DNA of 64,000 nt from Candidatus Sumerlaeota bacterium (lineage in GTDB: Bacteria; Sumerlaeota; Sumerlaeia; JAFGJS01): assembly GCA_016928995.1 (NCBI GenBank), contig JAFGJS010000054.1, positions 22,536 to 86,535 of the forward strand, written 5' to 3'. The position numbers were made by a program, and so were the translations under genes. Within the stretch, counting starts at the first letter, position 1. Each line of letters starts with the position of its first letter. The notes beneath the pieces were generated by a model. That model saw nothing but the letters and a program-made list of their open reading frames with translations. It was not told the DNA's origin and ran no database searches. Of this stretch, positions 53,685 to 63,000 are shown one piece after another.

Positions 53685-54848
53685 TCAAGGAAACTGCAAA
53701 ACCAAGATCGAAAAATCATCCTCGAATTCCGGCTTCAATGTCCGTTGACGAATCGCGTGCAACAACCGCTCCGCCTCGCCTCGAATCGCACCGGTTGAAT
53801 CGCCGGCCCGAACCAGCTCCTCCAGCCCCTCGACCTGCAACATCGCCTTGTTATCGCCGACCACCGCCTCCGTCACCCCATCGCTGTAAAGATAGATGCG
53901 AGCATCCGGCGCCAACTCAATCGACCGGCTTTGATATTGAAATTCCTTCATGAAACCAATCGCCATCCCATCCGAAGTCAGCTGCTCCACCGAATCCCCA
54001 GCCGCGCTCAGCAACAAACCCGGAGGATGCCCGCCCGAAGCAAAATCCAGCGTCCGTGTATCAAACCGGTAAACCCCGTACCAAATCGTAAAATACAACT
54101 GATTATGATCCTGCATTCCGAAATGCCGGTTCAGCTCCCCCAGCACCGCCGCAGGATCATGAAAATCCGCCCGCTGCAACGTCTCCAACCGCAGCATATT
54201 CAACACCGAAACCGAATGCATCGCCGAACTCACCCCATGCCCGCTCACATCCAGCAAATAAAACGCCAAATGATTCTCATCCAACCGGTGATACCCGAAC
54301 GAATCGCCTCCCAGCGCATAGCTCGGCACAAAACACCAATCCGTCTTGATCTCCAGCTCATCCAATGGATCCGGCAGCAGCGACTGAACGTAATGCACCG
54401 CCCGCCGCATATCGCTTGCCACATCGGCGCCCTTCTGCAATTCCGTCGGCGCCAAAAACTCATGCCGCAGCCACTGATGACCGATTTGCAGGCTCGCATT
54501 CACCGGCCATTCCGCCGATCCCGCCACGCGCTCGCCATCGATGAAAACCCCGTTCGTCGAATTCAAATCGATGATCTTGACCGTCCCCTCCTCGCGGCAA
54601 ATGCTGCAATGCCGCTTCGATACAAGACTGTCCACCAGCGTCACATCGCATTCATCAAGCCGGCCGATCACAATCGGCGTCGTCCCGATCCGGATGTGCC
54701 GCCCCAGATGATTGCCGTCCTCCAGATAGATATAATGCTCGCGCGCCAGCCTCATCAGATGCGCCGGAAACTCCGATCCGATCTCGGTCATACCGCTATC
54801 CAGCGGCATCGCCTCCGAGCGGTCGGTTTTTTCCTCATGACAGTCCAT
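53685..54848 (-). CDS. FHA-domain SpoIIE-type (PP2C-like) phosphatase
   Basis: A 387-residue protein. FHA domain at about 45-125 (VIGRLDECDVTLVDSLVSKRHC, then LNSTNGVFIDG). The C-terminal SpoIIE/RsbU-type phosphatase (about 165-385) has YALGGDSFGYH, LLDVSGHG, LDFASGGHPPG, YLYSDGVTEA and DDFSILVLQF. Such enzymes dephosphorylate STAS-domain antagonists. The FHA domain suggests activation by a phosphothreonine ligand. A STAS protein is encoded at 11 kb, and the kinase of the 31 kb block is another possible partner; both links are inference. Confidence 0.93.
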   Translation of the reverse strand: MDCHEEKTDRSEAMPLDSGMTEIGSEFPAHLMRLAREHYIYLEDGNHLGRHIRIGTTPIVIGRLDECDVTLVDSLVSKRHCSICREEGTVKIIDLNSTNGVFIDGERVAGSAEWPVNASLQIGHQWLRHEFLAPTELQKGADVASDMRRAVHYVQSLLPDPLDELEIKTDWCFVPSYALGGDSFGYHRLDENHLAFYLLDVSGHGVSSAMHSVSVLNMLRLETLQRADFHDPAAVLGELNRHFGMQDHNQLYFTIWYGVYRFDTRTLDFASGGHPPGLLLSAAGDSVEQLTSDGMAIGFMKEFQYQSRSIELAPDARIYLYSDGVTEAVVGDNKAMLQVEGLEELVRAGDSTGAIRGEAERLLHAIRQRTLKPEFEDDFSILVLQFP

Positions 54849-54934
54849 TGCGATTCATCTCGAATCAGAGGATTATGATTGAACATATCATTACGAAAAG
54901 CGGTTTCGCATTCAATCATTATTTATGGCTCATT

Positions 54935-57532
54935 TCAAGCAAAGCGGTTGAGAAAGGTGTTTAATGCCTTGAGGAGCTCTTCGCGTGAAGCGTCGATCTT
55001 TTTCGCTGGAGGCAGGCTGTTGAGGAAGGTTTTGCCGTAGAATTTTCCGGTCACGCGGCGGTCAAGGATCAGCACGGCGCCGTAGTCGTCTTTATGGCGG
55101 ATGAGGCGGCCGAAGCCTTGCTTGAAGCGGATCACGGCCTGTGGCACGCTGAATTCGAGAAAGGCGTTGCGGCCGTGGCGTTCGAGGTATTCCACGCGGG
55201 CTTGCAGGATCGGCTCGGTAGGCACGCGGAAGGGCAGGCGCGTGAGGATCAGCAGCGTGAGACTCTCGCCTTTCACGTCCACGCCTTCCCAGAAGCTCGA
55301 CGTGGCAAAGAGCACCGAGTGCTTTTCGCGGCGGAAGCGGTCGAGCAGGCGATGACGGGATTCGCCGCCTTGCTTGTAGCAGGGGAAACCGAGCGCCTCG
55401 ATCTTCAGGGCCAGCTGTTCGTGCATTTTGTCCATCAGCCGGTGCGAGGTGAAGAGCACAAAGGCGCGTCCGCGCGAGATGGGGATGGCGCGCAGGATCA
55501 TCTCTTCGAGCTGCTGCTCGAAGCCGCGGGCGTTGGGTTCCGCGATGTCGCTGGGGATGCCGATGAGGCAACGGCTGGCGTAATCGAACGGCGTGTCGAG
55601 CGTCACCTGGCGGCATTCGCGCGGCGCGGTTTTTTCCGCGCCGGTGTTCATCAATTGCAGGCCCACGCGCTGCAGGAAGTAGTCGAACTTGTTATCCACG
55701 GCGAGCGTGGCGGAGGTGAGCACGCAGGTTTTCACGACGTTGAAAAGCGTTTGGCGCAGGCCCTCGCTGATGTCGAGCGGCGCGGAGCAAAAATTCAGCG
55801 CTGGACGCCGATTGCCAAAGCCGTCGTCCGTCGCGCTCTTGCGGCCTTCGAACCAGCGGCAGACGTTTTCGTCTTCCGTGGCGAAAAGGCGGATGCCTTC
55901 ATTGAAGGCGTTCAGCCGGCCCATCGCCGAATTCAGGTCCATCATGTTGCCGTACATCCACTCGGCGTCTTCGTCTTCCAGTCCGCGCAGCAGTTGCAGC
56001 GCTTTTTTCATGTCTTCGCTGAGCGCGCGGATCTGCCGGAACAGCTCGCGCGCGGCAGGCAGGAACACCTGGCCCCAGAACGCGCTTTCCCCGGTTTCAC
56101 GAGTCACGCGAAGCTGAAAGCTCGCCTGCTGATTTTTTTCCGCGCGAATGGCGCGCATGTAATCGCCCAGCGCTTCGTGAATCTGGTCGAATGTCTCGTT
56201 GACGCGCGTAGCGATTTCGTTGACCTGGGGCACGAGCCGTTCCCAGACGATTTCCTGGGCTTCGCGGAGAAAGGCCTCTTCGCGTTTCGCATAAAGCGAG
56301 GCGAGTTTTTGCGCGAGCGCGGGAAGCACGCCGCCCTGCGCCTTGCGCGGATTGTAAAGCCGCAGCAGCAGCCTTTGCATTCCGCGCCGCCCGGCGTGCG
56401 AGCCGAGGTAGCTCGTCGCGACTTCCTCCAGGTTGTGCGCCTCGTCGAGGATCACGCGCTTGTACGGCGGCAGCAGGGCCATGCCGGAATAGTTTTCCGT
56501 TTCGCGGCGCAGTTGCAGGTCGGCCATCAGCAAATGATGATTCGTCACGATGACCTGCGCGCGCGAGGCGGCACGGCGGGACTTGAAGAAGAAGCAATCC
56601 TGGTAATGCGGACAGCGCAGCCGCATGCAGTTGTCCGTTTGCGATTGCACGCGCTCCCAGGTGTCCTCTTCCGGCTCGAAGGAAAGGTCGCTGAGCGAGC
56701 CGTCCTGCGTCGCGCTGAGCCATTCCTGGATGCGGCGCATTTCGTCCATCATGGTTTCGCCGAAGAGATCGAACTCTTCACGGGCATGCCGCGCCCGGCG
56801 GATGCTGACGTAATTGCCGCGCCCTTTCACCAGCACGGCGTCGAATTTCAGCCCGGCGAGATCGCGCAGGGCGGGGATGTCTTTGTGGATCAGCTGCTCT
56901 TGCAGGTTGATCGTGTTGGTGCTGATGACGACGCGCTCTTTGTTGCGCACGGCCCAGAGCACAGCGGGCGCGAGGTAGGCCAGCGATTTGCCGACGCCGG
57001 TGCCCGCTTCGATCACGGCGATTTCGCTGTTGTTGAACGCCTCGTTGACTTCCCGCGCCATCTCCAGCTGCTGCGGGCGCAGTTCGAAGTCGGGCATCTT
57101 GCGCGCGAGCGCTCCATCCGGACCGAAGATCGCCTCAATGTCCTTCGCGGGGATCGGCTCGGTTTCACGCAGGGGGAAGGGCTTGACGATCACGCGCACG
57201 GCGTCCACGGCGTTGTTGACGATGAACGATCCGACGCCGAGATCGGAGAGTTCCGACGACACATTGATGTCGGCGGGCGAGGGTTCAAGTCCGCCGGAGG
57301 GGTGGTTGTGGATCACCACGTCGCCCCATTGGGCCTGGTGGATCGTAGCGGGCACGGCGCCGTCGTCGCCAAAGGCGAAGGCATCGACGTCCGTTACGAG
57401 GCCGTGTTCATCGACCTTGCCGACAAAGAAAACTTCCACGCCGTTGTTGCGGGCGATGATTTCCTTCATCGCGGACCGGCAGCCGGCGTTGATGTGGTCC
57501 TCAATGGCGAAAGCGGATGTCGTCGGATTCAT
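54935..57532 (-). CDS. JAB-domain/DinG-family helicase fusion
   Basis: An 865-residue protein. The N-terminus is a JAB/MPN metalloprotease-type domain with Glu33 and HNHPSGGLEPSPAD (His75, His77, Ser85, Asp88), a full JAMM motif. The rest is an XPD/DinG-like superfamily 2 helicase: Walker A AGTGVGKS (176-183), DEAH (363-366), the ATSSFWEGVDVKGESL block, and QGFGRLIRHKDDYG motif VI. The Fe-S region keeps Cys302, Cys307 and Cys313, but the usual first Cys in KGRGNYxC is Ser243. The ATG at 57532 has no clear Shine-Dalgarno, and the frame is open to 57712. Confidence 0.87.
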   Translation of the reverse strand: MNPTTSAFAIEDHINAGCRSAMKEIIARNNGVEVFFVGKVDEHGLVTDVDAFAFGDDGAVPATIHQAQWGDVVIHNHPSGGLEPSPADINVSSELSDLGVGSFIVNNAVDAVRVIVKPFPLRETEPIPAKDIEAIFGPDGALARKMPDFELRPQQLEMAREVNEAFNNSEIAVIEAGTGVGKSLAYLAPAVLWAVRNKERVVISTNTINLQEQLIHKDIPALRDLAGLKFDAVLVKGRGNYVSIRRARHAREEFDLFGETMMDEMRRIQEWLSATQDGSLSDLSFEPEEDTWERVQSQTDNCMRLRCPHYQDCFFFKSRRAASRAQVIVTNHHLLMADLQLRRETENYSGMALLPPYKRVILDEAHNLEEVATSYLGSHAGRRGMQRLLLRLYNPRKAQGGVLPALAQKLASLYAKREEAFLREAQEIVWERLVPQVNEIATRVNETFDQIHEALGDYMRAIRAEKNQQASFQLRVTRETGESAFWGQVFLPAARELFRQIRALSEDMKKALQLLRGLEDEDAEWMYGNMMDLNSAMGRLNAFNEGIRLFATEDENVCRWFEGRKSATDDGFGNRRPALNFCSAPLDISEGLRQTLFNVVKTCVLTSATLAVDNKFDYFLQRVGLQLMNTGAEKTAPRECRQVTLDTPFDYASRCLIGIPSDIAEPNARGFEQQLEEMILRAIPISRGRAFVLFTSHRLMDKMHEQLALKIEALGFPCYKQGGESRHRLLDRFRREKHSVLFATSSFWEGVDVKGESLTLLILTRLPFRVPTEPILQARVEYLERHGRNAFLEFSVPQAVIRFKQGFGRLIRHKDDYGAVLILDRRVTGKFYGKTFLNSLPPAKKIDASREELLKALNTFLNRFA

Positions 57533-57667
57533 TTTTGGACGTTCGGCTTGCGTGCAATTAAAGCTGGAAAGTATCATCCGGCTCTCAGCACAATCAATGT
57601 CCAAATGAACCCGTGAAAATTGCGCATTGCCCATTGAAAATTGGAAATTGACCTCGGAAGGAACAAA

Positions 57668-58393
57668 ATGCCTGCGACTCAGCTGAAAATTCTGACTTAC
57701 AACCTGCATCACGGCGAGGGATTGGACAAGGTCATCGATCTGGAGCGCATCGGGCGGCTGATCCGCGAGAGCAGGGCGGACATCGTGGCGCTGCAGGAGA
57801 TCGACCGCGGTTGCCAGCGCACCGGCGGCGTGGATCAGTTCGCAGAGTACGAGCGGCTGTCCGGGATGCGCGGCGTGTTCGGCAAGAGCATCGATTACCA
57901 GGGCGGCGAATACGGGCTTGGCGTGCTGTCGCGCTTTCCGGCGCGCGCGGTGGAGAGCGTGATGCTGCCCAGGCGCGAGGGGCGCGAGCGGCGGCAGTTG
58001 TTCGTCACGAAGGTCGCATTAAGCGATGCGGACAAGCTGCTTTTCATCGACACGCATCTCGATTTCGACGAGCAGAACGATACGGACCGGATGAAGTCGA
58101 TGGACGTGCTGGACGATTGGCTGGCGGCGCAGCCGGCGGAGACGCCGATGCTGCTGTGCGGCGATTTCAATTCACGGCCGGACACGCCGGTGCTGGAGCG
58201 GATCCGGCGGCATTGGAGCGTGGCGGGCGGCGATGCGCAGCAATTGACCTTTCCGGCGAACGCGCCGGTTGAGACGATCGATTACATTTGCCTGCGTCCG
58301 GCGGAGCGATGGAATGTTGTGAAGTATGAGGTGATCGAAGAGCCCGTGGCGAGTGATCACCGGCCGGTGTTGGTCGAGATTGAGCTTGCCTGA
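57668..58393 (+). CDS. Endonuclease/exonuclease/phosphatase family hydrolase
   Basis: A 241-residue protein of the EEP fold. Motifs are TYNLHHG (Asn), ALQEIDRG (Glu), FIDTHLDF (Asp, His), LLCGDFNS (Asp, Asn), ETIDYICL (Asp) and the final SDHRPV catalytic His. It is a metal-dependent phosphodiesterase or phosphatase; the substrate cannot be read from the sequence. The ATG at 57668 follows AAGGA by five bases, and the upstream in-frame ATG at 57641 is less likely. It is divergent from the JAB-DinG gene. There is no signal peptide, so it is cytoplasmic. Confidence 0.9.
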   Translation: MPATQLKILTYNLHHGEGLDKVIDLERIGRLIRESRADIVALQEIDRGCQRTGGVDQFAEYERLSGMRGVFGKSIDYQGGEYGLGVLSRFPARAVESVMLPRREGRERRQLFVTKVALSDADKLLFIDTHLDFDEQNDTDRMKSMDVLDDWLAAQPAETPMLLCGDFNSRPDTPVLERIRRHWSVAGGDAQQLTFPANAPVETIDYICLRPAERWNVVKYEVIEEPVASDHRPVLVEIELA

Positions 58394-58397
58394 TGCG

Positions 58398-58946
58398 CTA
58401 CGGCGCTCGCTCGCTTTGCAGATAACGAGTCGTGATGAAAATCTGCACTTCTCCCGAGGCCGGATTGATTTCAAGATCCGCGGAGGTTTCTTCATTCGGC
58501 TTGTCATCGCTGCGCAGCGGCCCCGCATGATAGCGGACCTTGGAGTCGTCTCCGCCGTCTATTTTCTCCAGCAACGTGGTTGAATCCTGAATCCATGCGT
58601 GCATATCGCCGAAGTCCATTTTGAAACTCACCGTGATTGTTTGCGAGTCTTCGGAGCTCCGGGAAGTAAAAACTCGAAGATCGCTGGTTGATCGTGGCAG
58701 ATCGGCCAGTTGCAGTTTTTGTTGCACATCCGGCCAATCCCCTGAGGAACGACCGATGAAATTGAAAAAATGTCTCTGCTGCTGCTGCACGTTTTGAATT
58801 CTGTTTTCCATCGCGCGTTGATGCGAGAGGCGCGATGCAAACATCGCGCCAACGCCGCAGACGCACAACAGGAAGACCGGCAGCACGACAAGGATCGTCA
58901 CAATGATCAATACTTTCAACGGCGATGATGAATTGGATTGCGGCAT
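58398..58946 (-). CDS. Hypothetical single-pass membrane protein
   Basis: A 182-residue protein with one helix at about 11-35 (VLIIVTILVVLPVFLLCVCGVGAMF) after a short polar N-terminus. A Gln-rich stretch (NVQQQQRHFF) and a beta-rich exterior domain follow. I recognise no family. It lies 11 bases after a gene of the same layout, so the two are probably one operon and possibly a paired surface or assembly factor. Confidence 0.65.
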   Translation of the reverse strand: MPQSNSSSPLKVLIIVTILVVLPVFLLCVCGVGAMFASRLSHQRAMENRIQNVQQQQRHFFNFIGRSSGDWPDVQQKLQLADLPRSTSDLRVFTSRSSEDSQTITVSFKMDFGDMHAWIQDSTTLLEKIDGGDDSKVRYHAGPLRSDDKPNEETSADLEINPASGEVQIFITTRYLQSERAP

Positions 58947-58957
58947 CAGTCTGTATT

Positions 58958-59551
58958 CTAAAAATCGGCGCTATCGGGCACAAATTGTTTCAATGGAACA
59001 AATAAAACTGTCACCGTTTGGCGTTTATCGTCAACGGTTACGTTGAAAGTATAATTCGTCTTCGGTTGCACTGGACCATAGATGCGCATGTTGGGTATGT
59101 CTTGCATCGGCTCCAGATTGCAAATCGACGGACTGGCCGCAATCCAATCCGCGATGCCGTCTTTTGAGGCTGTGAAAGCCATCGATTTCGTTCCAGCGAC
59201 GCTTGAATTGGTCAATTCCACCATATTCACCGATGTCGTGTCCGCTGGCAGCGGCGCCAATTGCATTAATTGACAGAACTCAACGATGCTCTGATGCTGC
59301 AATTCTTCCGCGCCCAATCCATCTCCAAGAGTGTTCGCGGAAAACACCGTTTTCATACTTGTTTGCCCATTCTGCGGAGCTCCGAGTTTTGTGATGATGT
59401 CTTGCGTCGTGTTTTGAATCTGATGGCCAAAAAAAGTGAAAATGCCGATCAGAACGAGCGGTGCCACGCACATCATCAAGGCGGCAAGGCCGCAGACGAG
59501 CGCGACGATTTTGAATACCTGATTGTTGGAAGACGTATTCTTTTCCGTCAT
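58958..59551 (-). CDS. Hypothetical single-pass membrane protein
   Basis: A 197-residue protein with an N-terminal helix at about 12-40 (VFKIVALVCGLAALMMCVAPLVLIGIFTFF) and an exterior domain of about 150 residues including MVELTNSSVAGTKSMAFTASKDGIADWI. Its layout, helix, then QIQN, then a globular part, mirrors the next gene. I recognise no family. Divergent from rlmN. Confidence 0.65.
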   Translation of the reverse strand: MTEKNTSSNNQVFKIVALVCGLAALMMCVAPLVLIGIFTFFGHQIQNTTQDIITKLGAPQNGQTSMKTVFSANTLGDGLGAEELQHQSIVEFCQLMQLAPLPADTTSVNMVELTNSSVAGTKSMAFTASKDGIADWIAASPSICNLEPMQDIPNMRIYGPVQPKTNYTFNVTVDDKRQTVTVLFVPLKQFVPDSADF

Positions 59552-59673
59552 GGCGCATCCTTTACGCTGGGGTCTTAATCAATTAGACATGATGTTTGAA
59601 TTTTTGTTGTTGATTGCATGCGAAAAAATTAATGTACCATTCTTTAACGGAGCGAATGCAAGGATCAAATCGT

Positions 59674-60726
59674 GTGAGCAAGCAAGCCAAACCATACCTG
59701 ATCGGCCGGCCGCTGCTGGAGTTGCACGCGGACGCGGATCGCGCGGGGCACAAGGGCTTTCGCGCGAAGCAACTCTATGGCTGGCTGTATCGCAACAAGA
59801 TCCGCGACATCGACGAGCCGTCGAACCTGTCCGCGGATTACCGGGAGTTCGTGCGCGAGCATTACGAGTGGGGCGGCGTGGAGATCGCGCAGACGCTGCT
59901 GTCGAAGGACGGCTCGCGCAAGTTCGCCTTTCGCCTGAACGACGGGAAGCTGGTGGAGGGGGTGCTGATTCCCGACGCCGGCCGGCAGACGCTGTGCATC
60001 TCGTCGCAGGTGGGGTGCGCGGCGGATTGCAAGTTTTGCCGCACGGCGCAAATGGGGCTGGTGCGGCAGCTGCGCGCGGATGAGATCGTGGACCAGGTGC
60101 GTGTCGTGGAGCGGCTGATCGCGCCGGAGGGGGCTGGCGTGACGAACATCGTGTTCATGGGCATGGGCGAGCCGCTGCATAACCTGAAGGCGCTGATTCC
60201 GGCGCTGCGGCTGCTGGGTTCGCCGGACGCGTTCGCCATCTCGACGCGGCGGATCACGGTGAGCACGGCGGGGCATGTGCCGGGGATCGACGAGCTGGCA
60301 GAGGCGCAGACCAACGCGAGCCTGGCGGTTTCGCTGAACGCGACGACGGACAAGCAGCGTTCGCAAATCATGCCGATCAATGAGCGCTATCCGATTGAGG
60401 CGGTGCTGGAGGCGTGCCGGCGTTTTCCGCTGCATAACCGGCGGCGCATCACCTTCGAGTACGTGATGCTGGGCGGCTTCAACGACACGGACGCGGACGC
60501 GAAGCGGCTGGTGAAATTGCTGAACGGCATTCCGCACAAAATCAACCTGATTCCATGGAATCCCGATCCGGCATTGCCGTTCAAGCGCCCAGAGCCTAAG
60601 CGCGTCGAGGCGTTCCAGCAGATTTTGCTCGACCGCCACGAGAGCGCCTTCATCCGCCACAGCAAAGGCCTGGACGTAAACGGCGCCTGCGGTCAACTGG
60701 CGACGCAGCTGCAGGCGGGAGATTGA
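59674..60726 (+). CDS. rlmN: Dual-specificity 23S rRNA/tRNA methyltransferase RlmN
   Basis: A 350-residue radical SAM enzyme that methylates C2 of A2503 in 23S rRNA and A37 of certain tRNAs. The SAM cluster motif is CAADCKFC (Cys115, 119, 122). FMGMGEPLHN and the C-terminal GACGQLA catalytic Cys are present, with the NLIPWNP motif. I prefer the GTG at 59674 because AAGGA lies seven bases upstream; an ATG at 59656 (GGAG spaced by three) and a TTG at 59614 are alternatives. Downstream is a low-complexity tail. Confidence 0.94.
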   Translation: MSKQAKPYLIGRPLLELHADADRAGHKGFRAKQLYGWLYRNKIRDIDEPSNLSADYREFVREHYEWGGVEIAQTLLSKDGSRKFAFRLNDGKLVEGVLIPDAGRQTLCISSQVGCAADCKFCRTAQMGLVRQLRADEIVDQVRVVERLIAPEGAGVTNIVFMGMGEPLHNLKALIPALRLLGSPDAFAISTRRITVSTAGHVPGIDELAEAQTNASLAVSLNATTDKQRSQIMPINERYPIEAVLEACRRFPLHNRRRITFEYVMLGGFNDTDADAKRLVKLLNGIPHKINLIPWNPDPALPFKRPEPKRVEAFQQILLDRHESAFIRHSKGLDVNGACGQLATQLQAGD

Positions 60727-60739
60727 TGCGCGCCTTTTC

Positions 60740-60767
60740 TTAACGCAAAACGCGGAGACGCGAAGAG
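60740..60767. repeat. Low-complexity ACGCAAAACGCGGAGACGCGAAG run
   Basis: Short run of TAACGCAAAACGCGGAGACGCGAAGAGG immediately after rlmN. Similar in character to the motif at 3547-3610 after ccsA: both follow the 3' end of a gene. Function unknown. Confidence 0.3.
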
Positions 60768-60837
60768 GGATCGATGAAGGATCGATTATTTTCGTCGTTA
60801 TTGCCAAAAAAAAAGATCCGTCGAATTTGAAAAAAAA

Positions 60838-62325
60838 TTACAAATGGCCGTAATAGCGGGCGAGCTTGTCGAGGATTATATTTTGCGCGTCGCGCGCCTT
60901 CCAGGATTCGGCGTCATTCACCAGGATGCTGAAAGTGAATATCGTTCCTTTGGGCGTGATGTAGTATCCGGATAGCGTCGAAACGCCATTCAGCGTGCCG
61001 GTTTTGCCATACACGCGCCCCTTCAAACGGGAACTCGTCATGCGCCCCTTCAGCGTGCCTTTGCTACCCGAAAGCGCCAGCGAGTCTTTAAACGTCTGGA
61101 AATGCGGCTGCGTCGTCTCCCATTGCAGCATACGGATGATCGAATCCGCGGTGCACAAATTATCACGGCTCAGACCGCTGCCGTCCTCCGGAACCACATA
61201 TCGGATTGGCACACCGATCTGATCCAGGAATTCCAGTTCCGCCTTGCGCGTATTTTCATACGAGCCCAGCCCATACAGCCGCCGCGAAATCGACTGATAG
61301 ACCTGCTCCGTGATGACATTGTTGCTGCGCTGATTCATCAGCGGCAGCAAATCTTTCAGTGGAGGCGAGATATAAACATCCAGACGCTTCCCCTGGGCTT
61401 CCGGCGCGCTATAAACCACGCGCACGTCGCCCTGAACGAAAATTCCGTTTTCCTTCAGCAGCTCCTTAAAGACCTTGCCGGCCACGAGCGCGGGATTGCG
61501 CAGCGCCACCAGCCGCGTCTCGCTCGACTGCCCCAACGGTTTTTTGCCATCGATGGTGATGATATCGCCATTCCGCTCGCGGGAAATTCGCAGGGTGTTG
61601 GCCGAACGCTTGGAGCCGTTCTTGGCGTTGTTAATGAGCAAAACGAGGGAGTATGCTGGGATCGTGCTCACTCGCACCGGCTGATTTTCGCCGTAACCCG
61701 CTTTGACCTGGACCGCGATGGCGTTTTCCGAAAAAGACAGACAGCATGGCCGGGCAGCGTATTGCACCACGTAATCATCCGGCAAGCCGCTCACCGCGTC
61801 GTGATCGTTGGTGAAAGCCGAGCAATCCACTACGATCCCGTCATGCACATACTTGATTCCAGCCCGCTTGACCGCGTCCACGAATTGCTCCAGCGGCTTG
61901 GTGCGCGAACCTCCATCAAAGCGGGGATTGCAAAAGGTCGGATCGCCGCTCCCCACAACGCGCAGAGCTCCGCGCAGATGCCCATCCTCGGAGATCGCCC
62001 CGTCGGCAAAGAGCTCAGTCTGATAAGTGTACTGTTCGCCGAGCTTTTCCAGCGCCAGCAGGCTGGTGAAAAGCTTCCGGTTCGACGCCGGAACCAGTTT
62101 TCGAAGGGAGTTTTCCTCGTAGAGCGACTGCCCCGTTGAGGCGTTGCGAATGGCAATGCCCCAGTTTGTGTTTTTACTGGAGCCCTTTTTAACAATCGAA
62201 TCGATATCAGCCTTGAATTTCGCGTTCGGCGCGCTGGAGGCCTGCGCGGCGGAGGGGCTTCCAAGAACCAGAATGATTTGCAGTAAAACGAGAAAACACA
62301 GGTGAAACGATGGAGATTTGCGCAT
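60838..62325 (-). CDS. dacB: D-alanyl-D-alanine carboxypeptidase/endopeptidase (PBP4 class)
   Basis: A 495-residue exported penicillin-binding protein. A signal peptide covers residues 1-30 (LCFLVLLQIILVLGSPSAAQA). The serine peptidase motifs are SNRK (Ser81, Lys84), SNN in QRSNNVITEQ, and KTG in VYGKTGTLNG. The large insert between the first two motifs is typical of PBP4/DacB. It trims or cleaves peptidoglycan peptide cross-links in the periplasm. The start at 62325 follows AAGGAAGC by seven bases. Confidence 0.93.
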   Translation of the reverse strand: MRKSPSFHLCFLVLLQIILVLGSPSAAQASSAPNAKFKADIDSIVKKGSSKNTNWGIAIRNASTGQSLYEENSLRKLVPASNRKLFTSLLALEKLGEQYTYQTELFADGAISEDGHLRGALRVVGSGDPTFCNPRFDGGSRTKPLEQFVDAVKRAGIKYVHDGIVVDCSAFTNDHDAVSGLPDDYVVQYAARPCCLSFSENAIAVQVKAGYGENQPVRVSTIPAYSLVLLINNAKNGSKRSANTLRISRERNGDIITIDGKKPLGQSSETRLVALRNPALVAGKVFKELLKENGIFVQGDVRVVYSAPEAQGKRLDVYISPPLKDLLPLMNQRSNNVITEQVYQSISRRLYGLGSYENTRKAELEFLDQIGVPIRYVVPEDGSGLSRDNLCTADSIIRMLQWETTQPHFQTFKDSLALSGSKGTLKGRMTSSRLKGRVYGKTGTLNGVSTLSGYYITPKGTIFTFSILVNDAESWKARDAQNIILDKLARYYGHL

Positions 62326-62560
62326 GAAACAGCTTCCTTTGTGCATCAGCGGGATCGGGAGTCTTTTACGACGTCAGCTCAAAAAGAGCGAATTCTAGTT
62401 GCCTGCGGCGCTGTTTTTGCCGATAATTATTTATATATCGTGAACGAATCGCGTTTTTTTCAGTATTCTTATATAACGCAGAACAGTTTTACTGTCAAAC
62501 GAAATGCCGTGAATGGCATCTCGCGCGATATTTTTTATAGAGACTAAAGAGCATTAATAT

Positions 62561-62989
62561 ATGGTAGACACAAAGAACAGCAATTTCGATGAACTGGAGC
62601 TCCCGGTTCATGTGGTGGTGAAAGCCGCGCGCGGCGCACCGCCCTTTTTGCGCTTTGAGGGCTGCTGTATCGCAATCAACGGCGACCGCGCTGTCTGTTT
62701 GATCGATCGTTTCAAAACGCAATACTTCAACGACCTGACGACGGATTTCCGTTACGTCGAAATTTGCCCCGACGCTTCCGGCGGGCCTCTGCCGCGCAAG
62801 CTCCGCGGCCGCATCACCGGATTGCGCTATCATCGCCACGAGCTGCCGCTATGCAAGATCGCCATCAAGCTGGAAAGCGCTCCCGCATCGCTGCCATACG
62901 CCCTGCAACGCTACCTCAAGAAGATCCAGCGCGCCACGCAACGCGAAGCCTCGCGTCCCAATCTTGAAGTCACTCCGCTGGGCTTCTGA
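62561..62989 (+). CDS. Hypothetical protein (possible PilZ-like fold)
   Basis: A 142-residue protein without signal or membrane segment. It has alternating strand-like blocks (LPVHVVVKAARGAPP, GRITGLRYHRHELPLCKIAIKLES) and a basic helical tail (ALQRYLKKIQRATQREASRP). The block arrangement is mildly like PilZ, but the RxxxR and DxSxxG motifs are absent. The ATG at 62561 has no clear Shine-Dalgarno. Convergent with the membrane protein gene at 63001. Confidence 0.55.
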   Translation: MVDTKNSNFDELELPVHVVVKAARGAPPFLRFEGCCIAINGDRAVCLIDRFKTQYFNDLTTDFRYVEICPDASGGPLPRKLRGRITGLRYHRHELPLCKIAIKLESAPASLPYALQRYLKKIQRATQREASRPNLEVTPLGF

Positions 62990-63000
62990 CGCTTCAAAGG

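Noticed and set aside
55094..57616. An 840-codon plus-strand open frame opposite the JAB-DinG gene
   Set aside because: Long only because of the G+C-rich third positions of the real gene; no domain motifs, while the minus frame has full helicase motifs.
59665..60807. A 380-codon minus-strand frame opposite rlmN
   Set aside because: Arg/Gln-rich antisense shadow of rlmN.
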